Positions 27,942 to 38,290 are shown, numbered from the stretch's first letter. The stretch is DNA of 64,000 bases from Cyanobacterium sp. T60_A2020_053 (GCA_015272165.1 JACYMF010000058.1:57289-121288); one strand, 5' to 3'. Numbers and translations are program-made. Notes: a model not told the origin generated them from the sequence alone.

Positions 27942-30900
27942 TTATGTGAATAGCCTGTTCATTAATCCCAAAGAACAAATAATTTGATTGTCTATCATCT
28001 CTTTATCTTCGTGGGTAACACATAAGGCAGAATTTTCCCAAAGATATACTACCATATTGGCTAATTGTTCATCCTTAATACCACTTTTTAATTGATGATT
28101 TAAACGGCGGAGGGCGCTTTCTTTGAGAGGGTAATTATAGATGTTTTCCACTGCCTCAACTAAGTTTTCCCATTCTTTGCCTTGGGCGAAAAGAGGCGTT
28201 TTTTTTATTTTTTCTATATAATCCATCAGACGATTATAAGTCCTCGCTTTAGCGCTTTTTGGACTTCCTAGTTTTCCATTTCCTGATATTTTCTGCTGTT
28301 GTTTAGTGATAATTTTTATACCTTTTTCGACTAAATCAAAATGATGGGGATGACGAGAAATAGCTTTTGTTTCCAATTCACAACGGGCAAGGCGTAAAAT
28401 GCGATTCTGAGACTGGGTAACGCTGTTACCATTTTCATCAACATAAGCTAAGGCATCAACACCATCGCTAGTACGCATATATACCAAAATACCATGAGGA
28501 TTAATTTCTTGTGTGAGATGATGACGAGTAGAATAAATCACATTAGGTAATTGTTCAATTTTTTGGGCAATATGGGGATATTTTTCTTTCGCTGATTCCC
28601 AAATACTGAGCGCTTCTGAGACTAAATCCACTTCGTTATCTTCTATGTCATCGAGAATACCGGCTTTTTCATGGTATAAATCCAAAACAATATTATCATT
28701 TTCCCCTTCAAAAAATATTTCATCAGTGCCGACAACTCCGGCATTTTCGTTTAAACGATGAATTAATCTACCTCGAAGATTAATTATTTCTTCTACTCCT
28801 TCAGCTGGTAAAAAAGAATAACAGAGTATTTCTTGAGCTTTTTGCCCAATGCGATCAACTCTTCCAGCCCTTTGAATTAAGCGAATAATCGCCCAAGGCA
28901 AGTCATAGTTAACGATAATGCGACAATCTTGGAGGTTTTGCCCTTCTGATAGTACATCTGTTGCAATTAAAACTCTTAACTCTTGTTCTGAAGAAAAAAT
29001 CTTGTTGTTACTTTTGGGGCTAAATCTTTGGGCAAGGTTAGTAGGATTGTCCGATTTACCTGTGGCACAAGCAAAATTGCTTAAACCTAATTCTTGTAAT
29101 TTCTCCCCTAAATGATTAACAGTATCAGCAAATTGAGAGAAGATTAATATTTTTTCATCAGGATGGGTTTCAGTGATTAATTTGTATAGGGCTAATAGTT
29201 TTTGGTCATTTTTAATAGTCCATTCTGGGGTATTTTTGAGTATTTTCAAAAGATTATGGGCATCTTCTCTTAACTCTTTTTCTAAGTCTTCGTTAAATAA
29301 ACTTGGTCTAATCCACTTAAATCTTTTGGGGTATTTTTTACTGTATGTTTGATAAATTTTTTCGGCTTTTTGCCAATAAATAAATTCTTGTGTTTCTTTT
29401 TGTTCAAAACTTTCTATATCTTGTTTATTGTCTTCATTATTTTGATTTTCAATATCTAAGTTATTGCTTAAAATAGCATCGGTATCTTGATCATTTAAAG
29501 CCTTATAAAATAAGTCCACATCCTGAGAACCGATAGGAATATCTAAGTCTGATTCAAGGGCATAAAGATAAATATAATTTCTTAAAATATGTCTCTCGAT
29601 GGACTCAATAAAAGCATAACCACTGCTTTCTAATCTTTTGAATAAATTGGTACGACAAAAACCAATTAAATTTTTCCCGGCGCGCGCCAAACTATCGAGT
29701 AAATCTTTCTCTTTCTTTGTCAAGGATGATTGTTTGATATTACCTAATTGATAACTACCTAAAGCATAACGAGGTAAATTGAGGTTACTAATAATATCGA
29801 CTACTTGGAGAGAATAAAGTTGATGATAAGGATCGTTTTCTTCTAGTCGAAAAGTGGCAGTTTTAGGAATACGATCTGGAAAATAAAAAGGGCTACCATC
29901 AGCAAATTGTAAATATTTTTGATTTTTTTCCTTATCTAATTGTGCATAATTATCTCGGATAAAACTGCGTGTTCTACGCACCATATATTTACTCATTAAT
30001 TGTTGCCAATCTTCTGGAAATTCGCTTTTTTCAAAGGCTTTTAAAGTGCGAGGACTAATATCGGGATGTTGGATGGCAAAATTAGTCTTTCTTAATAATT
30101 CTTCTGGTCTGATACCCAAATCTTCATCTTCCCCAATAAATAATCTTAATTGTGCGGATAAATCAAAATAACTTTTATTGTAAGGAGTAGCGGTTAATAA
30201 AATGCAACGACTGCCACTTTGTTGAATATAATCTTTGATACAAGCATATCTTTTTCCTTCCCGATTCCGTAGATTGTGACTTTCATCGATAAGGACTAAT
30301 CTAAATCTAGCTGGAATATTCTCTAATTTTTTTTCTACCATACTAAAGGGTAGTATTTTTGCTTTTAAACCATAGGTATCCCGATAGTTTTTCCACATCT
30401 CAACGAGGTTTTTAGGACAGATAATTAGGGTACTAAAACCGAAATCTTCTTCTAAAACACGAGCTATGGCAGTTCCAACGATGGTTTTTCCCAAGCCTAC
30501 CACATCACCAATAATGACACCACCTCGCCGATTAACATGATGACAGGCAATTTTGACGGAGGCTTCTTGAAAATCAAATAGGTTAAACTCAGGGGGAATG
30601 GTGTATTGATTTAAACCGTCTCTGGCTTCTTGAGAAAGATGATAAGCCATTTTGAGATAGATGTAGTAAGGGGGAATTAATTTTTCTGTTGCCCAACTTT
30701 CATCGATAATGTCGGCTAATTCTTGGCTAATATCCACACAAAATCGATCATTCCAGCGCCCTTCAAACCAGTTTTGTAGTTTTTGTGTTGCATCATGATC
30801 TAAAACATCAATATTTAATTCTCCTTGATTTTTTAATCCTGATAAGGTGAGATTACTACTACCTAAATAACCAATGATGGGTTGATCTCGGTCATTTTTG

Positions 30901-31340
30901 TAGAGTAAATAAAGTTTGGCGTGAAGGGGATAACGTAGGTGAAGTTTAACTTGAACTTTATTGCTGAGGAGTTGTTGTCGTAGTTGTTGTAAACCTTTTT
31001 CATCGGCGGTGGTGGGAATACCCATCATTAATTGTTCCCGAAACTCACGGGCAACGATTCTTTTTAAGTCGTTAGTTTGTCCTTGAGAAAAGCCGTCTGA
31101 TTTTGTGTTGAGAATTTTTAATTGTTGATAAAGTTCCATTGCTGGTAATTTTTGCATCCCAATTAAAACTCGACAATTATTATTTTCTCCTCCCAGAAAA
31201 TTATCTATTTTATTAGCAATTAGTCGCCATCCTCTTAAATTGAAATAGCCTACACAAAAATCAGCGCTATGAGCTGAATTGATACTATAGTCTAAGTTTT
31301 CCAGTAGTTGCTGATCGATATTGTCGAATATTCTAGGCAT
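27942..31340 (-). CDS. PLD-nuclease-like / SNF2 helicase fusion protein
   Basis: About 1132 residues from the ATG at 31340 (MPRIFDNIDQQLL). The open frame reaches 31391, but that start would overlap recQ. Residues about 20-200 form a phospholipase-D-like domain with HAKLYLLYKNDRDQP and YLGSSNLTLSGLKNQGELN, the HKD pattern used in some nucleases. An SNF2-type helicase follows: GDVVGLGKTIVGTA (Walker A), VLIDESHNLRN (DEAH variant), LLTATPYNKS, LIFSQFADTVNHL, VLIATDVLSEGQNLQ and RLIQRAGRVDRIGQ. PLD plus SNF2 next to an adenine methylase recalls parts of DISARM-like and other helicase-methylase defence systems. No DrmA/DrmB homologues are visible. Confidence 0.87.
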   Translation of the reverse strand: MPRIFDNIDQQLLENLDYSINSAHSADFCVGYFNLRGWRLIANKIDNFLGGENNNCRVLIGMQKLPAMELYQQLKILNTKSDGFSQGQTNDLKRIVAREFREQLMMGIPTTADEKGLQQLRQQLLSNKVQVKLHLRYPLHAKLYLLYKNDRDQPIIGYLGSSNLTLSGLKNQGELNIDVLDHDATQKLQNWFEGRWNDRFCVDISQELADIIDESWATEKLIPPYYIYLKMAYHLSQEARDGLNQYTIPPEFNLFDFQEASVKIACHHVNRRGGVIIGDVVGLGKTIVGTAIARVLEEDFGFSTLIICPKNLVEMWKNYRDTYGLKAKILPFSMVEKKLENIPARFRLVLIDESHNLRNREGKRYACIKDYIQQSGSRCILLTATPYNKSYFDLSAQLRLFIGEDEDLGIRPEELLRKTNFAIQHPDISPRTLKAFEKSEFPEDWQQLMSKYMVRRTRSFIRDNYAQLDKEKNQKYLQFADGSPFYFPDRIPKTATFRLEENDPYHQLYSLQVVDIISNLNLPRYALGSYQLGNIKQSSLTKKEKDLLDSLARAGKNLIGFCRTNLFKRLESSGYAFIESIERHILRNYIYLYALESDLDIPIGSQDVDLFYKALNDQDTDAILSNNLDIENQNNEDNKQDIESFEQKETQEFIYWQKAEKIYQTYSKKYPKRFKWIRPSLFNEDLEKELREDAHNLLKILKNTPEWTIKNDQKLLALYKLITETHPDEKILIFSQFADTVNHLGEKLQELGLSNFACATGKSDNPTNLAQRFSPKSNNKIFSSEQELRVLIATDVLSEGQNLQDCRIIVNYDLPWAIIRLIQRAGRVDRIGQKAQEILCYSFLPAEGVEEIINLRGRLIHRLNENAGVVGTDEIFFEGENDNIVLDLYHEKAGILDDIEDNEVDLVSEALSIWESAKEKYPHIAQKIEQLPNVIYSTRHHLTQEINPHGILVYMRTSDGVDALAYVDENGNSVTQSQNRILRLARCELETKAISRHPHHFDLVEKGIKIITKQQQKISGNGKLGSPKSAKARTYNRLMDYIEKIKKTPLFAQGKEWENLVEAVENIYNYPLKESALRRLNHQLKSGIKDEQLANMVVYLWENSALCVTHEDKEMIDNQIICSLGLMNRLFT

Positions 31341-31350
31341 AAAATTTACT

Positions 31351-32799
31351 TTAATTTGGCTTAGTTCTACTACAATTATCACATTTTCCACAACGAAAAT
31401 TTATGGGAGTATCAAAACCAAAAGAATTCAAGAGAAAATACCAACGACATTTTTTTGTGTGTAAATACTCTTGCATATTTTGAGCTAATTTTTGCTCTCT
31501 CTCGATCATGGATTTGATGGCATTAGTAGCATTATTTACTGTCAATTTATAATTAAATGGGTCTTGCCATTGCAGTTGTTTACTACTAGCTAAAATTGCT
31601 AAATAAATTTGATAGTCTTGATTATTAGTAATTTTAAGTAAATTATTAATATTTTCTTGTGGTGGTAATTTTTTAATAAATTTTTCTGCTTGTTGATATT
31701 GCCGTAATGTTTGTGTCAAAAAATATTGTTGTCTTTGTTTATCGGTAGGGTCAAAAAATCCTGTTTTTTCGCTAATTAAACTAATGGCTTGAGTTATTTT
31801 GCCATCTCGTCCTCCTCTCCCGATTTCTTGGATATATTCTGATAATAATAAAGGGGTTTGATAATGTAAAATCCAGCGTAAATTAGCCTTATTTATACCC
31901 ATGCCAAAGGCATTAGTTGAAACGACAAATTGAGTTTTTTCGGCTAACCAATCTTGTTCTATTTGTCTTCGTTTGATACTAGGTAAACCGGCATGATAAG
32001 CATTATTTTTATATCCTAAGTTTATCAAAAAGTCAGACAAATTTTCTGCTTCTTTTCTGGTTCTTAAATAAATTAAACCGCTTTTATTTTTATTTTTGTC
32101 TAATAATTGAATTACCTGATTTTTTCTGCTTTTAGGTGTCCAAATCTGTTTAATTTCTAGTTGTAAGTTAGATTTGTAGGGATTAACTAAAAATTGTTGT
32201 GGTTGCTGTAGTTGTAGCGTTTCGATGATTTGTTGACGGGTGAAAGTGTCGGCGGTAGCGGTAAAACAGGCGAGGGGAGGTAGGGGATTTTTGCCTAAAT
32301 TCCAGCGCACTCCGCCCAATCTGGTATATACTGGTCGAAAGGTATTACCCCACTGAATTAAACAATGAGCTTCATCGATAATAATACCGTTGATGATGAC
32401 ATTCTCACGGGTGATGAGTTGCCACAGAGGCGCGCTGAGGAGAGTTTCTGGGGATAAATAAAGTAATCTTAGGTGATTATTTTGTATTTTATTGATGGTA
32501 ACACGGCGACGGGCGCTGGGTATTTCACTATGAAGAATATCCGCAGGGAGATTTTTTTGCCATAATTCCTGCACTTGATTTTCCATCAGCGCCACGAGGG
32601 GAGAAATTACCAGAGTTAAACCTTTTTGTAACAATGCTGGTAATTGAAAACAGAGAGATTTTCCCCCACCCGTAGGCATTACCGTTAAACTATCTTTTCC
32701 TTGTAAAATACTTTGGATAACTTCCCCTTGGGGATGTCGAAAATCATCATAACCCCAAATTTCTGTTAACTTTTCTCTTAACTGAATCAGGTCATTCAC
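31351..32799 (-). CDS. RecQ family ATP-dependent DNA helicase
   Basis: A 482-residue DExH helicase with RecQ-specific motifs. Motif 0 is FRHPQGEVIQSIL, Walker A MPTGGGKSLCFQLPA, the DEAH box IIDEAHCLIQWG, then FTATAD, FVVSTNAFGMGINKANL and IQEIGRGGRDG. It also has the zinc ligands KKCRW and FRCGKCDNC at the C-terminus. It lacks the winged-helix and HRDC domains of long RecQ, so it is a short form. The stop lies 10 bp upstream of the preferred start of the PLD-SNF2 gene, so the two are probably cotranscribed and may act together. A stand-alone repair role is the alternative. Confidence 0.88.
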   Translation of the reverse strand: MNDLIQLREKLTEIWGYDDFRHPQGEVIQSILQGKDSLTVMPTGGGKSLCFQLPALLQKGLTLVISPLVALMENQVQELWQKNLPADILHSEIPSARRRVTINKIQNNHLRLLYLSPETLLSAPLWQLITRENVIINGIIIDEAHCLIQWGNTFRPVYTRLGGVRWNLGKNPLPPLACFTATADTFTRQQIIETLQLQQPQQFLVNPYKSNLQLEIKQIWTPKSRKNQVIQLLDKNKNKSGLIYLRTRKEAENLSDFLINLGYKNNAYHAGLPSIKRRQIEQDWLAEKTQFVVSTNAFGMGINKANLRWILHYQTPLLLSEYIQEIGRGGRDGKITQAISLISEKTGFFDPTDKQRQQYFLTQTLRQYQQAEKFIKKLPPQENINNLLKITNNQDYQIYLAILASSKQLQWQDPFNYKLTVNNATNAIKSMIEREQKLAQNMQEYLHTKKCRWYFLLNSFGFDTPINFRCGKCDNCSRTKPN

Positions 32800-32853
32800 A
32801 ATATTAATAAAATATTTTGGTATTTATATAATAATTTCAATAGGTTAAAAATA

Positions 32854-33252
32854 CTATACTTCTCTTGATTTTATTTCGTGTTCAATTAAGTTAATAATCT
32901 GTAAAATACTTCTGGATTCACTTGGTTCTACCATTGACTCATCTTCAATGTGGACATGATGAGGAAAGTTTGGCAAATCGGGGAAATGTTCAACATTATC
33001 CCAGCGTTTTCTTAATATTTGTTTAGTTTTATTCATCCATTGATAACGATAACTGAGTGTTACTAATCGATCATTAATTATCGTACAAGATTCTGCTATT
33101 TCTAAAAAATCTTCATTCATTAAAGTAATTCTTGCTCGAAAATAACCCCTTGTAAATAAAATTCTTTCATCAATGATACTAAAGGATTTGATTATTGTAC
33201 TTGTATCTAGTTTATTCTTAACTAAATCAAGATAATTTTCTAAAGTTATCAT
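32854..33252 (-). CDS. TumE-like toxin (DUF6516)
   Basis: A 132-residue protein with the family pattern: RILFTRGYFRARITLMNEDFLEIAES, LSYRYQWMNKTKQILRKRWDN and the terminal FPHHVHIEDESMVEPS. These features mark the TumE/DUF6516 toxin family. It overlaps the upstream gene by 1 bp, indicating translational coupling. Toxic activity is inferred from the family. Confidence 0.78.
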   Translation of the reverse strand: MITLENYLDLVKNKLDTSTIIKSFSIIDERILFTRGYFRARITLMNEDFLEIAESCTIINDRLVTLSYRYQWMNKTKQILRKRWDNVEHFPDLPNFPHHVHIEDESMVEPSESRSILQIINLIEHEIKSREV

Positions 33253-33560
33253 TATTTACCTTTTTTAAGTTCTTCCGATGCTGACAAAAACATTTCGTAA
33301 AAAACACTCCATTCAAAAAAATCTATATCATCGCCTAATTTTCCTTGACGAAACTGTTTATAAAAACTATTAGATGACATTTTATATTTACTTTCATAAA
33401 CTTTTAATTGAGTTTCTATATCTATAATTTTTTTTTGAATAGTATTAAATTCATGGATGTTTTTATTTACTAAGTTTATTTGTTTATCTAATAACTGTTT
33501 TTCATCTTCCGAAAGAGATAAAATAATTTGAGTGAGAGAATTAACTAATTGCGTATTCAT
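33252..33560 (-). CDS. TumA-like antitoxin partner
   Basis: A 102-residue, mostly coiled-coil protein (LSEDEKQLLDKQINLVNKNI, then KKIIDIETQLKVYESKYKM) ending in DDIDFFEWSVFYEMFLSASEELKKG. This last phrase is typical of small cyanobacterial antitoxins of the TumA kind. It is located upstream of and coupled to the TumE-like gene. Assigned chiefly from context. Confidence 0.72.
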   Translation of the reverse strand: MNTQLVNSLTQIILSLSEDEKQLLDKQINLVNKNIHEFNTIQKKIIDIETQLKVYESKYKMSSNSFYKQFRQGKLGDDIDFFEWSVFYEMFLSASEELKKGK

Positions 33561-33649
33561 ATTTTTATTACATAATATGTTTAAACTTTTTATTCTATGT
33601 TATCAAAGTCAAGGGTTTAAAACGTAGATAAAACTGAATTAACTAAACT

Positions 33650-33683
33650 AATAAAAAACCCCTCTCCACATAGGAAAGGGGTT
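33650..33683 (-). terminator. Rho-independent terminator of rplJ-rplL
   Basis: The minus strand reads AACCCCTTTCC-TATGT-GGAGAGGGGTT followed by TTTTATTAG. It is an 11-bp stem with one mismatch and a U-rich tail, 24 bp after the rplL stop. Confidence 0.88.
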
Positions 33684-33706
33684 AACATTGAGACAGAAGA
33701 AAAAAA

Positions 33707-34090
33707 TTATTTGATGGAAGCCTTAGCACCCGCCTCTTCTAATTGTTTCTTGATAGCTTCGGCATCTTCTTTGCTAGTAGCTTCTTTAACTGCTTTAGGT
33801 GCAGATTCTACTAACTCTTTGCTTTCTTTTAAGCCTAAGCCAGTGATACCACGAACTACTTTAAGTACATTCATTTTAGAATCACCGAAACTTTCGAGGA
33901 TAACATCAAATTCAGTTTGCTCCTCTACTTCTTCAGCCGCAGCCGCAGGGGCAGCCGCCATCATCATACCGCCGACGGGCGCTGCTGCACTTACGCCGAA
34001 TACTTCTTCAATTTGTTTAACTAACTCAGACGCTTCTAAAAGGGTAAGAGTTTTTAATTCTTCAACAATACTGTTTACTTTATCAGACAT
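33707..34090 (-). CDS. rplL: 50S ribosomal protein L7/L12
   Basis: 127 residues from ATG 34090 ([20 protein letters not shown]), preceded by AGGAGATCGATTTTAATT. The upstream open extension is not used. It has an N-terminal dimerisation helix pair, an Ala-rich hinge ([20 protein letters not shown]) and a C-terminal factor-binding domain ([22 protein letters not shown]). It forms the ribosomal stalk that recruits translation GTPases. It follows rplJ by about 50 bp in the usual operon and ends at a clear terminator. Confidence 0.97.
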   Translation of the reverse strand: MSDKVNSIVEELKTLTLLEASELVKQIEEVFGVSAAAPVGGMMMAAAPAAAAEEVEEQTEFDVILESFGDSKMNVLKVVRGITGLGLKESKELVESAPKAVKEATSKEDAEAIKKQLEEAGAKASIK

Positions 34091-34143
34091 AATTAAAATC
34101 GATCTCCTATGGTAAATAACTAGACAAGGCAAAAACGTTAAAT

Positions 34144-34689
34144 CTAGGCTGCGTCTTCTTGTTGAGACTTTACAGCATCCACGGCGCGCGCCAAACCACT
34201 AGGCACTTCATTGATGCTACGCGCAATTTTGGCGGTAATAGCATTGATAGAACCAGCAATTTGAGCGATAAGTTGCTCTTTGGTGGGTAAATCGGCAAGG
34301 GCTTTGACTTCATCTTTAGTAAGGGCTTTTCCTTCCATGACACCGCCACGACAATCGCTTTTTTTGCGATCTTTTTGGAATGCCTGAAAGGCTTTCACCG
34401 CACTGCCGATATTCTCAGCATTGGTTAAAATGAAGGCGGAAGAACCTCTCAAAAATTCGTTGATGGGTTCCCAATTTGCGTCGCCTTCTACAGCTTTACT
34501 CATAAGAGTGTTTTTCGTCACCTTACAAATACTGCCGTTTTCACGCAGACGATTACGCAAATCGCTAATTTCCGCAACACTAAGCCCTTGATGGTCGATG
34601 ACTAACGCTAACTGAGATTCGGATAGTAACTCCTTGATGGAAGCTACCTCTTTTTGTTTGCTTTCAAGGGATTTAGATATTGTTCTCAC
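34144..34689 (-). CDS. rplJ: 50S ribosomal protein L10, start codon unusual
   Basis: L10 anchors L7/L12 dimers to the ribosome. The body [35 protein letters not shown] and the C-terminal helix are typical. The start is unclear. The family start (MGRTLENK...) aligns with ISKSLESK, whose first codon is ATA at 34680-34678. A strong Shine-Dalgarno GGAGG (34693-34689) sits 8 nt upstream of that ATA. The only canonical in-frame alternatives are GTG at 34689, which overlaps the Shine-Dalgarno, and an ATG at 34752 inside the attenuator hairpin's U-tract. The interval given uses the GTG. I think initiation at AUA is likely. Confidence 0.9.
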   Translation of the reverse strand: MRTISKSLESKQKEVASIKELLSESQLALVIDHQGLSVAEISDLRNRLRENGSICKVTKNTLMSKAVEGDANWEPINEFLRGSSAFILTNAENIGSAVKAFQAFQKDRKKSDCRGGVMEGKALTKDEVKALADLPTKEQLIAQIAGSINAITAKIARSINEVPSGLARAVDAVKSQQEDAA

Positions 34690-34751
34690 CTCCGGGGTGT
34701 TTACATTGGTTGTCTGAGTTAGATAAAACTCTCGACAACGTTTAAAAAACA

Positions 34752-34778
34752 AAAAACCCTAACTATTTCTAGCCGGGT
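34752..34778 (-). terminator. Attenuator-like hairpin before rplJ
   Basis: The minus strand reads AACCCGGCTAGAAATAGTTA then GGGTTTTTTG. AACCC pairs with GGGTT, an inner CTA-GAAA-TAG stem forms, and a U-tract follows. Located in the leader between the L10-type motif and the Shine-Dalgarno, it could terminate transcription prematurely. Confidence 0.6.
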
Positions 34779-34859
34779 TCTTGGTTGATGATTTAGAGAT
34801 AAAATTTTTATATAATCCAGCGCCCTTCACCGTTTTCTGATGTCGGTTCACTTATCATA

Positions 34860-34932
34860 ATTATCTGCATCAACCTAGGCAGGAATTTTTAAGCGCTTAC
34901 GCTCCTGCTGTCTTCGGCTTGAGCCAATTTAA
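34860..34932 (-). promoter_or_regulatory. Ribosomal protein L10 leader (autoregulatory RNA)
   Basis: On the minus strand, GCTCAAGCCGAAGACAGCAG, GAGCGTAAGCGC and CCTGCCTAGG contain the conserved L10-leader core (CCGAAGACAGCAGG paired with CCTGCCTAGG). L10 (with L7/L12) is known to bind this motif and repress its own operon. Position just upstream of rplJ fits. Confidence 0.75.
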
Positions 34933-35016
34933 TATATTTTGACTTAAACAGCTTACTATCTTAGCTAATTTTCTGTATTTTGTCAAATATGAAAAAGCAA
35001 TGGACAATTGATAATT

Positions 35017-35224
35017 ACCTCAGTTCGATGCAAGAATGCCTCATAAGGGTAGGTTGCAGGTTGCAGGTTTCAGGTGTAACTATCAGACGATGATATAATT
35101 CAAGCAAAAAATTGAACTGAAAAAATCAACTAAGATATTTTTTTTTGTCAATTCTTTCACCTAATACCTAACACCCGATACCTGACACCTTTACAACATC
35201 AAAAATTTTATCTTGAACTCAGGT
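35017..35224. mobile_element. ~208-bp MITE, family C, complete with target duplication
   Basis: The termini ACCTCAGTTCGA and (reverse strand) ACCTGAGTTCAA form 12-bp inverted repeats with two mismatches. The element is flanked by GATAATT on both sides (35010-35016 and 35225-35231), a 7-bp target duplication. The interior contains degenerate CAGGTTGCAGG / ACCTAATACC heptamers. Inverted copies lie at 45413-45605 (complete) and 44763-44924 (left end lost). No coding capacity. Confidence 0.82.
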
Positions 35225-35278
35225 GATAATTAAGTAAAAATTAAAAAAATATTACGAAATGTGAATAAATACTACTAA

Positions 35279-36730
<1,452 letters not shown>

Positions 36731-36761
36731 TTTAAGTGAGTAAGTAAAATTAATTAGATAT

Positions 36762-36950
36762 TTCATTGTTGGTGTCGGGTGTCGGGTGTTAGGTGTTAGG
36801 TTAAAGAATTGACAAGAAACTTATGTTTATTGATCTTTTTTTTGTACAAGAGTCTATTTAGGGAAGGGTTTTAAACCTGAAACCTAATACCTGCTACCTG
36901 AAACCTCCCTTAACTTAACATTTGAATCAGTGCGTAACCCCTAATTAAAT
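36762..36950. repeat. Family D dispersed element between crtP and crtB
   Basis: ATTGTTGGTGTCGGGTGTCG, TTAAAGAATTGACAAGAAAC, CTGAAACCTCCCTTAACTT and a right end TGCGTAAC match 59510-59664 and 63898-64000. Those copies show the other terminus GTTACGCA, so the complete element would have GTTACGCA/TGCGTAAC inverted repeats. It separates crtP from crtB. Confidence 0.75.
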
Positions 36951-37048
36951 AAAATAATCAAAATGGGTCAGAAAGTGAGACAATACTAAAAAATTGTCAT
37001 TATTTTTAAATTTAAACGTCAATTTAGTAACTATTTCAGCAGGAATGA

Positions 37049-37978
37049 ATGCTGCAACTGCCTAAAACATTACAACCAAAACACCCCCTAATCTCTGTCG
37101 AGGAATCCTATGAGTATTGTCGCCAAATCACGGCAAAATATTCTAAAACCTTCTATCTTGGTACATTATTGATGCCGAAGGAGAAAAGAAAAGCTATCTG
37201 GGCGATTTACGTCTGGTGTCGTCGCACCGATGAATTAGTAGATGGTCCTCAAGCTAAGTTAACAACACCTGAAACCCTTGACTGGTGGGAAAAACAGCTA
37301 GAGTCAGTGTTCGCAGGTCAAGCGATGGATGATCCAGACGTGGCACTGGTGGACACTCTGCAACGTTTTCCTATGGATATTCAACCCTATCGGGACATGA
37401 TAGCCGGACAAAGAATGGACTTATATCGTAATCGTTACCAAACTTTTGAGGAGTTAAATCTCTACTGTTATCGGGTAGCTGGTACAGTGGGGATAATGTC
37501 TTCAGCCGTTTTGGGGGTTGATACTCCTTATAGTCAAGTTCCTTGGGCGGATCAGATGGTAAAAATTCCTGAGACTGAGGCAGTGGCTTTGGGTATTGCT
37601 AATCAGTTGACCAATATTTTGCGTGATGTGGGGGAAGATATTGATCGTGATCGCATTTATTTACCCCTCGAAGACCTTGCTCGTTTTGATTATACTGAGG
37701 AAGATTTATTTAATAAGGTTATTGATGATCGTTGGCGTAATCTGATGAAGTTTGAGATTGATCGAGCTAAACAGTATTACCAAGATGCGGAAAGGGGGAT
37801 ACGCTCTTTAAACGCTGACGGGCGCTGGCCTGTGTGGTCTGCCCTTATGTTATATCAAGGTATCCTTGATGTAATTGAGAAGAATAATTATGATGTTTTC
37901 AATCGACGCGCGTTTGTGCCTACTCCGAATAAGATGTTTTATCTTCCTGTGGCATGGTTGAGGGCGCAGGTTTTATAA
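37049..37978 (+). CDS. crtB: Phytoene synthase
   Basis: A 309-residue trans-isoprenyl synthase that condenses two geranylgeranyl diphosphates to 15-cis-phytoene. Both Asp-rich motifs are present: WCRRTDELVDGPQ and LTNILRDVGEDIDRDRIYLP. The YSKTFYLGTLLMP start region and RMDLYRNRYQTFEELNLYCY are also typical. It works directly upstream of CrtP in carotenoid synthesis. Confidence 0.96.
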   Translation: MLQLPKTLQPKHPLISVEESYEYCRQITAKYSKTFYLGTLLMPKEKRKAIWAIYVWCRRTDELVDGPQAKLTTPETLDWWEKQLESVFAGQAMDDPDVALVDTLQRFPMDIQPYRDMIAGQRMDLYRNRYQTFEELNLYCYRVAGTVGIMSSAVLGVDTPYSQVPWADQMVKIPETEAVALGIANQLTNILRDVGEDIDRDRIYLPLEDLARFDYTEEDLFNKVIDDRWRNLMKFEIDRAKQYYQDAERGIRSLNADGRWPVWSALMLYQGILDVIEKNNYDVFNRRAFVPTPNKMFYLPVAWLRAQVL

Positions 37979-38116
37979 TAGACCTCTCCAGAAATACGGG
38001 CAAGATGCCTGTTTCACCCTGCAAAAATCCTAGTTAATAAATTTGTAGGTTGGGTTAGCCAAAGCGTAACCCAACAATAATCAATCTAATATCAAGTTCG
38101 GATAATCTGTTACAAA

Positions 38117-38250
38117 TAGATTTTCTCTTCGCACTTTACCCACCGTGTAATGAATTACACGGAACCAACAGTTTTTTGTTCAATAAATTGAACTAAGATA
38201 TTGATATTACTAATTTGTAAGTGATCGCGCAGCGGCAGCCTTCGGCTGAT
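38117..38250. repeat. Family B element (complete) plus GATCGCGCAGCG palindrome
   Basis: 38117-38220 is the inverted copy of 18549-18651, with the same two palindromes GTTCAATAAATTGAAC and CCGTGTAATGAATTACACGG. The left end ATCTGTTACAAATAGATT and right end ACTAATTTGTAA make TTACAAAT terminal inverted repeats. It is followed at 38222-38250 by GATCGCGCAGCGGCAGCC and TTCGGCTGATC, a repeat also embedded in the methylase gene. Confidence 0.78.
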
Positions 38251-38290
38251 CAAACGGACTTGATATTAAACAAAGATTTTAAGTAGGTGT

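Noticed and set aside
34690..34752. ATG start at 34752 for rplJ
   Set aside because: It would add 24 unrelated residues, and the ATG lies in the U-tract of the leader hairpin with no Shine-Dalgarno.
35035..35075. tRNA-like TTGCAGGTTGCAGGTTTCAGG
   Set aside because: It is a heptamer repeat inside a MITE and cannot fold into a cloverleaf.
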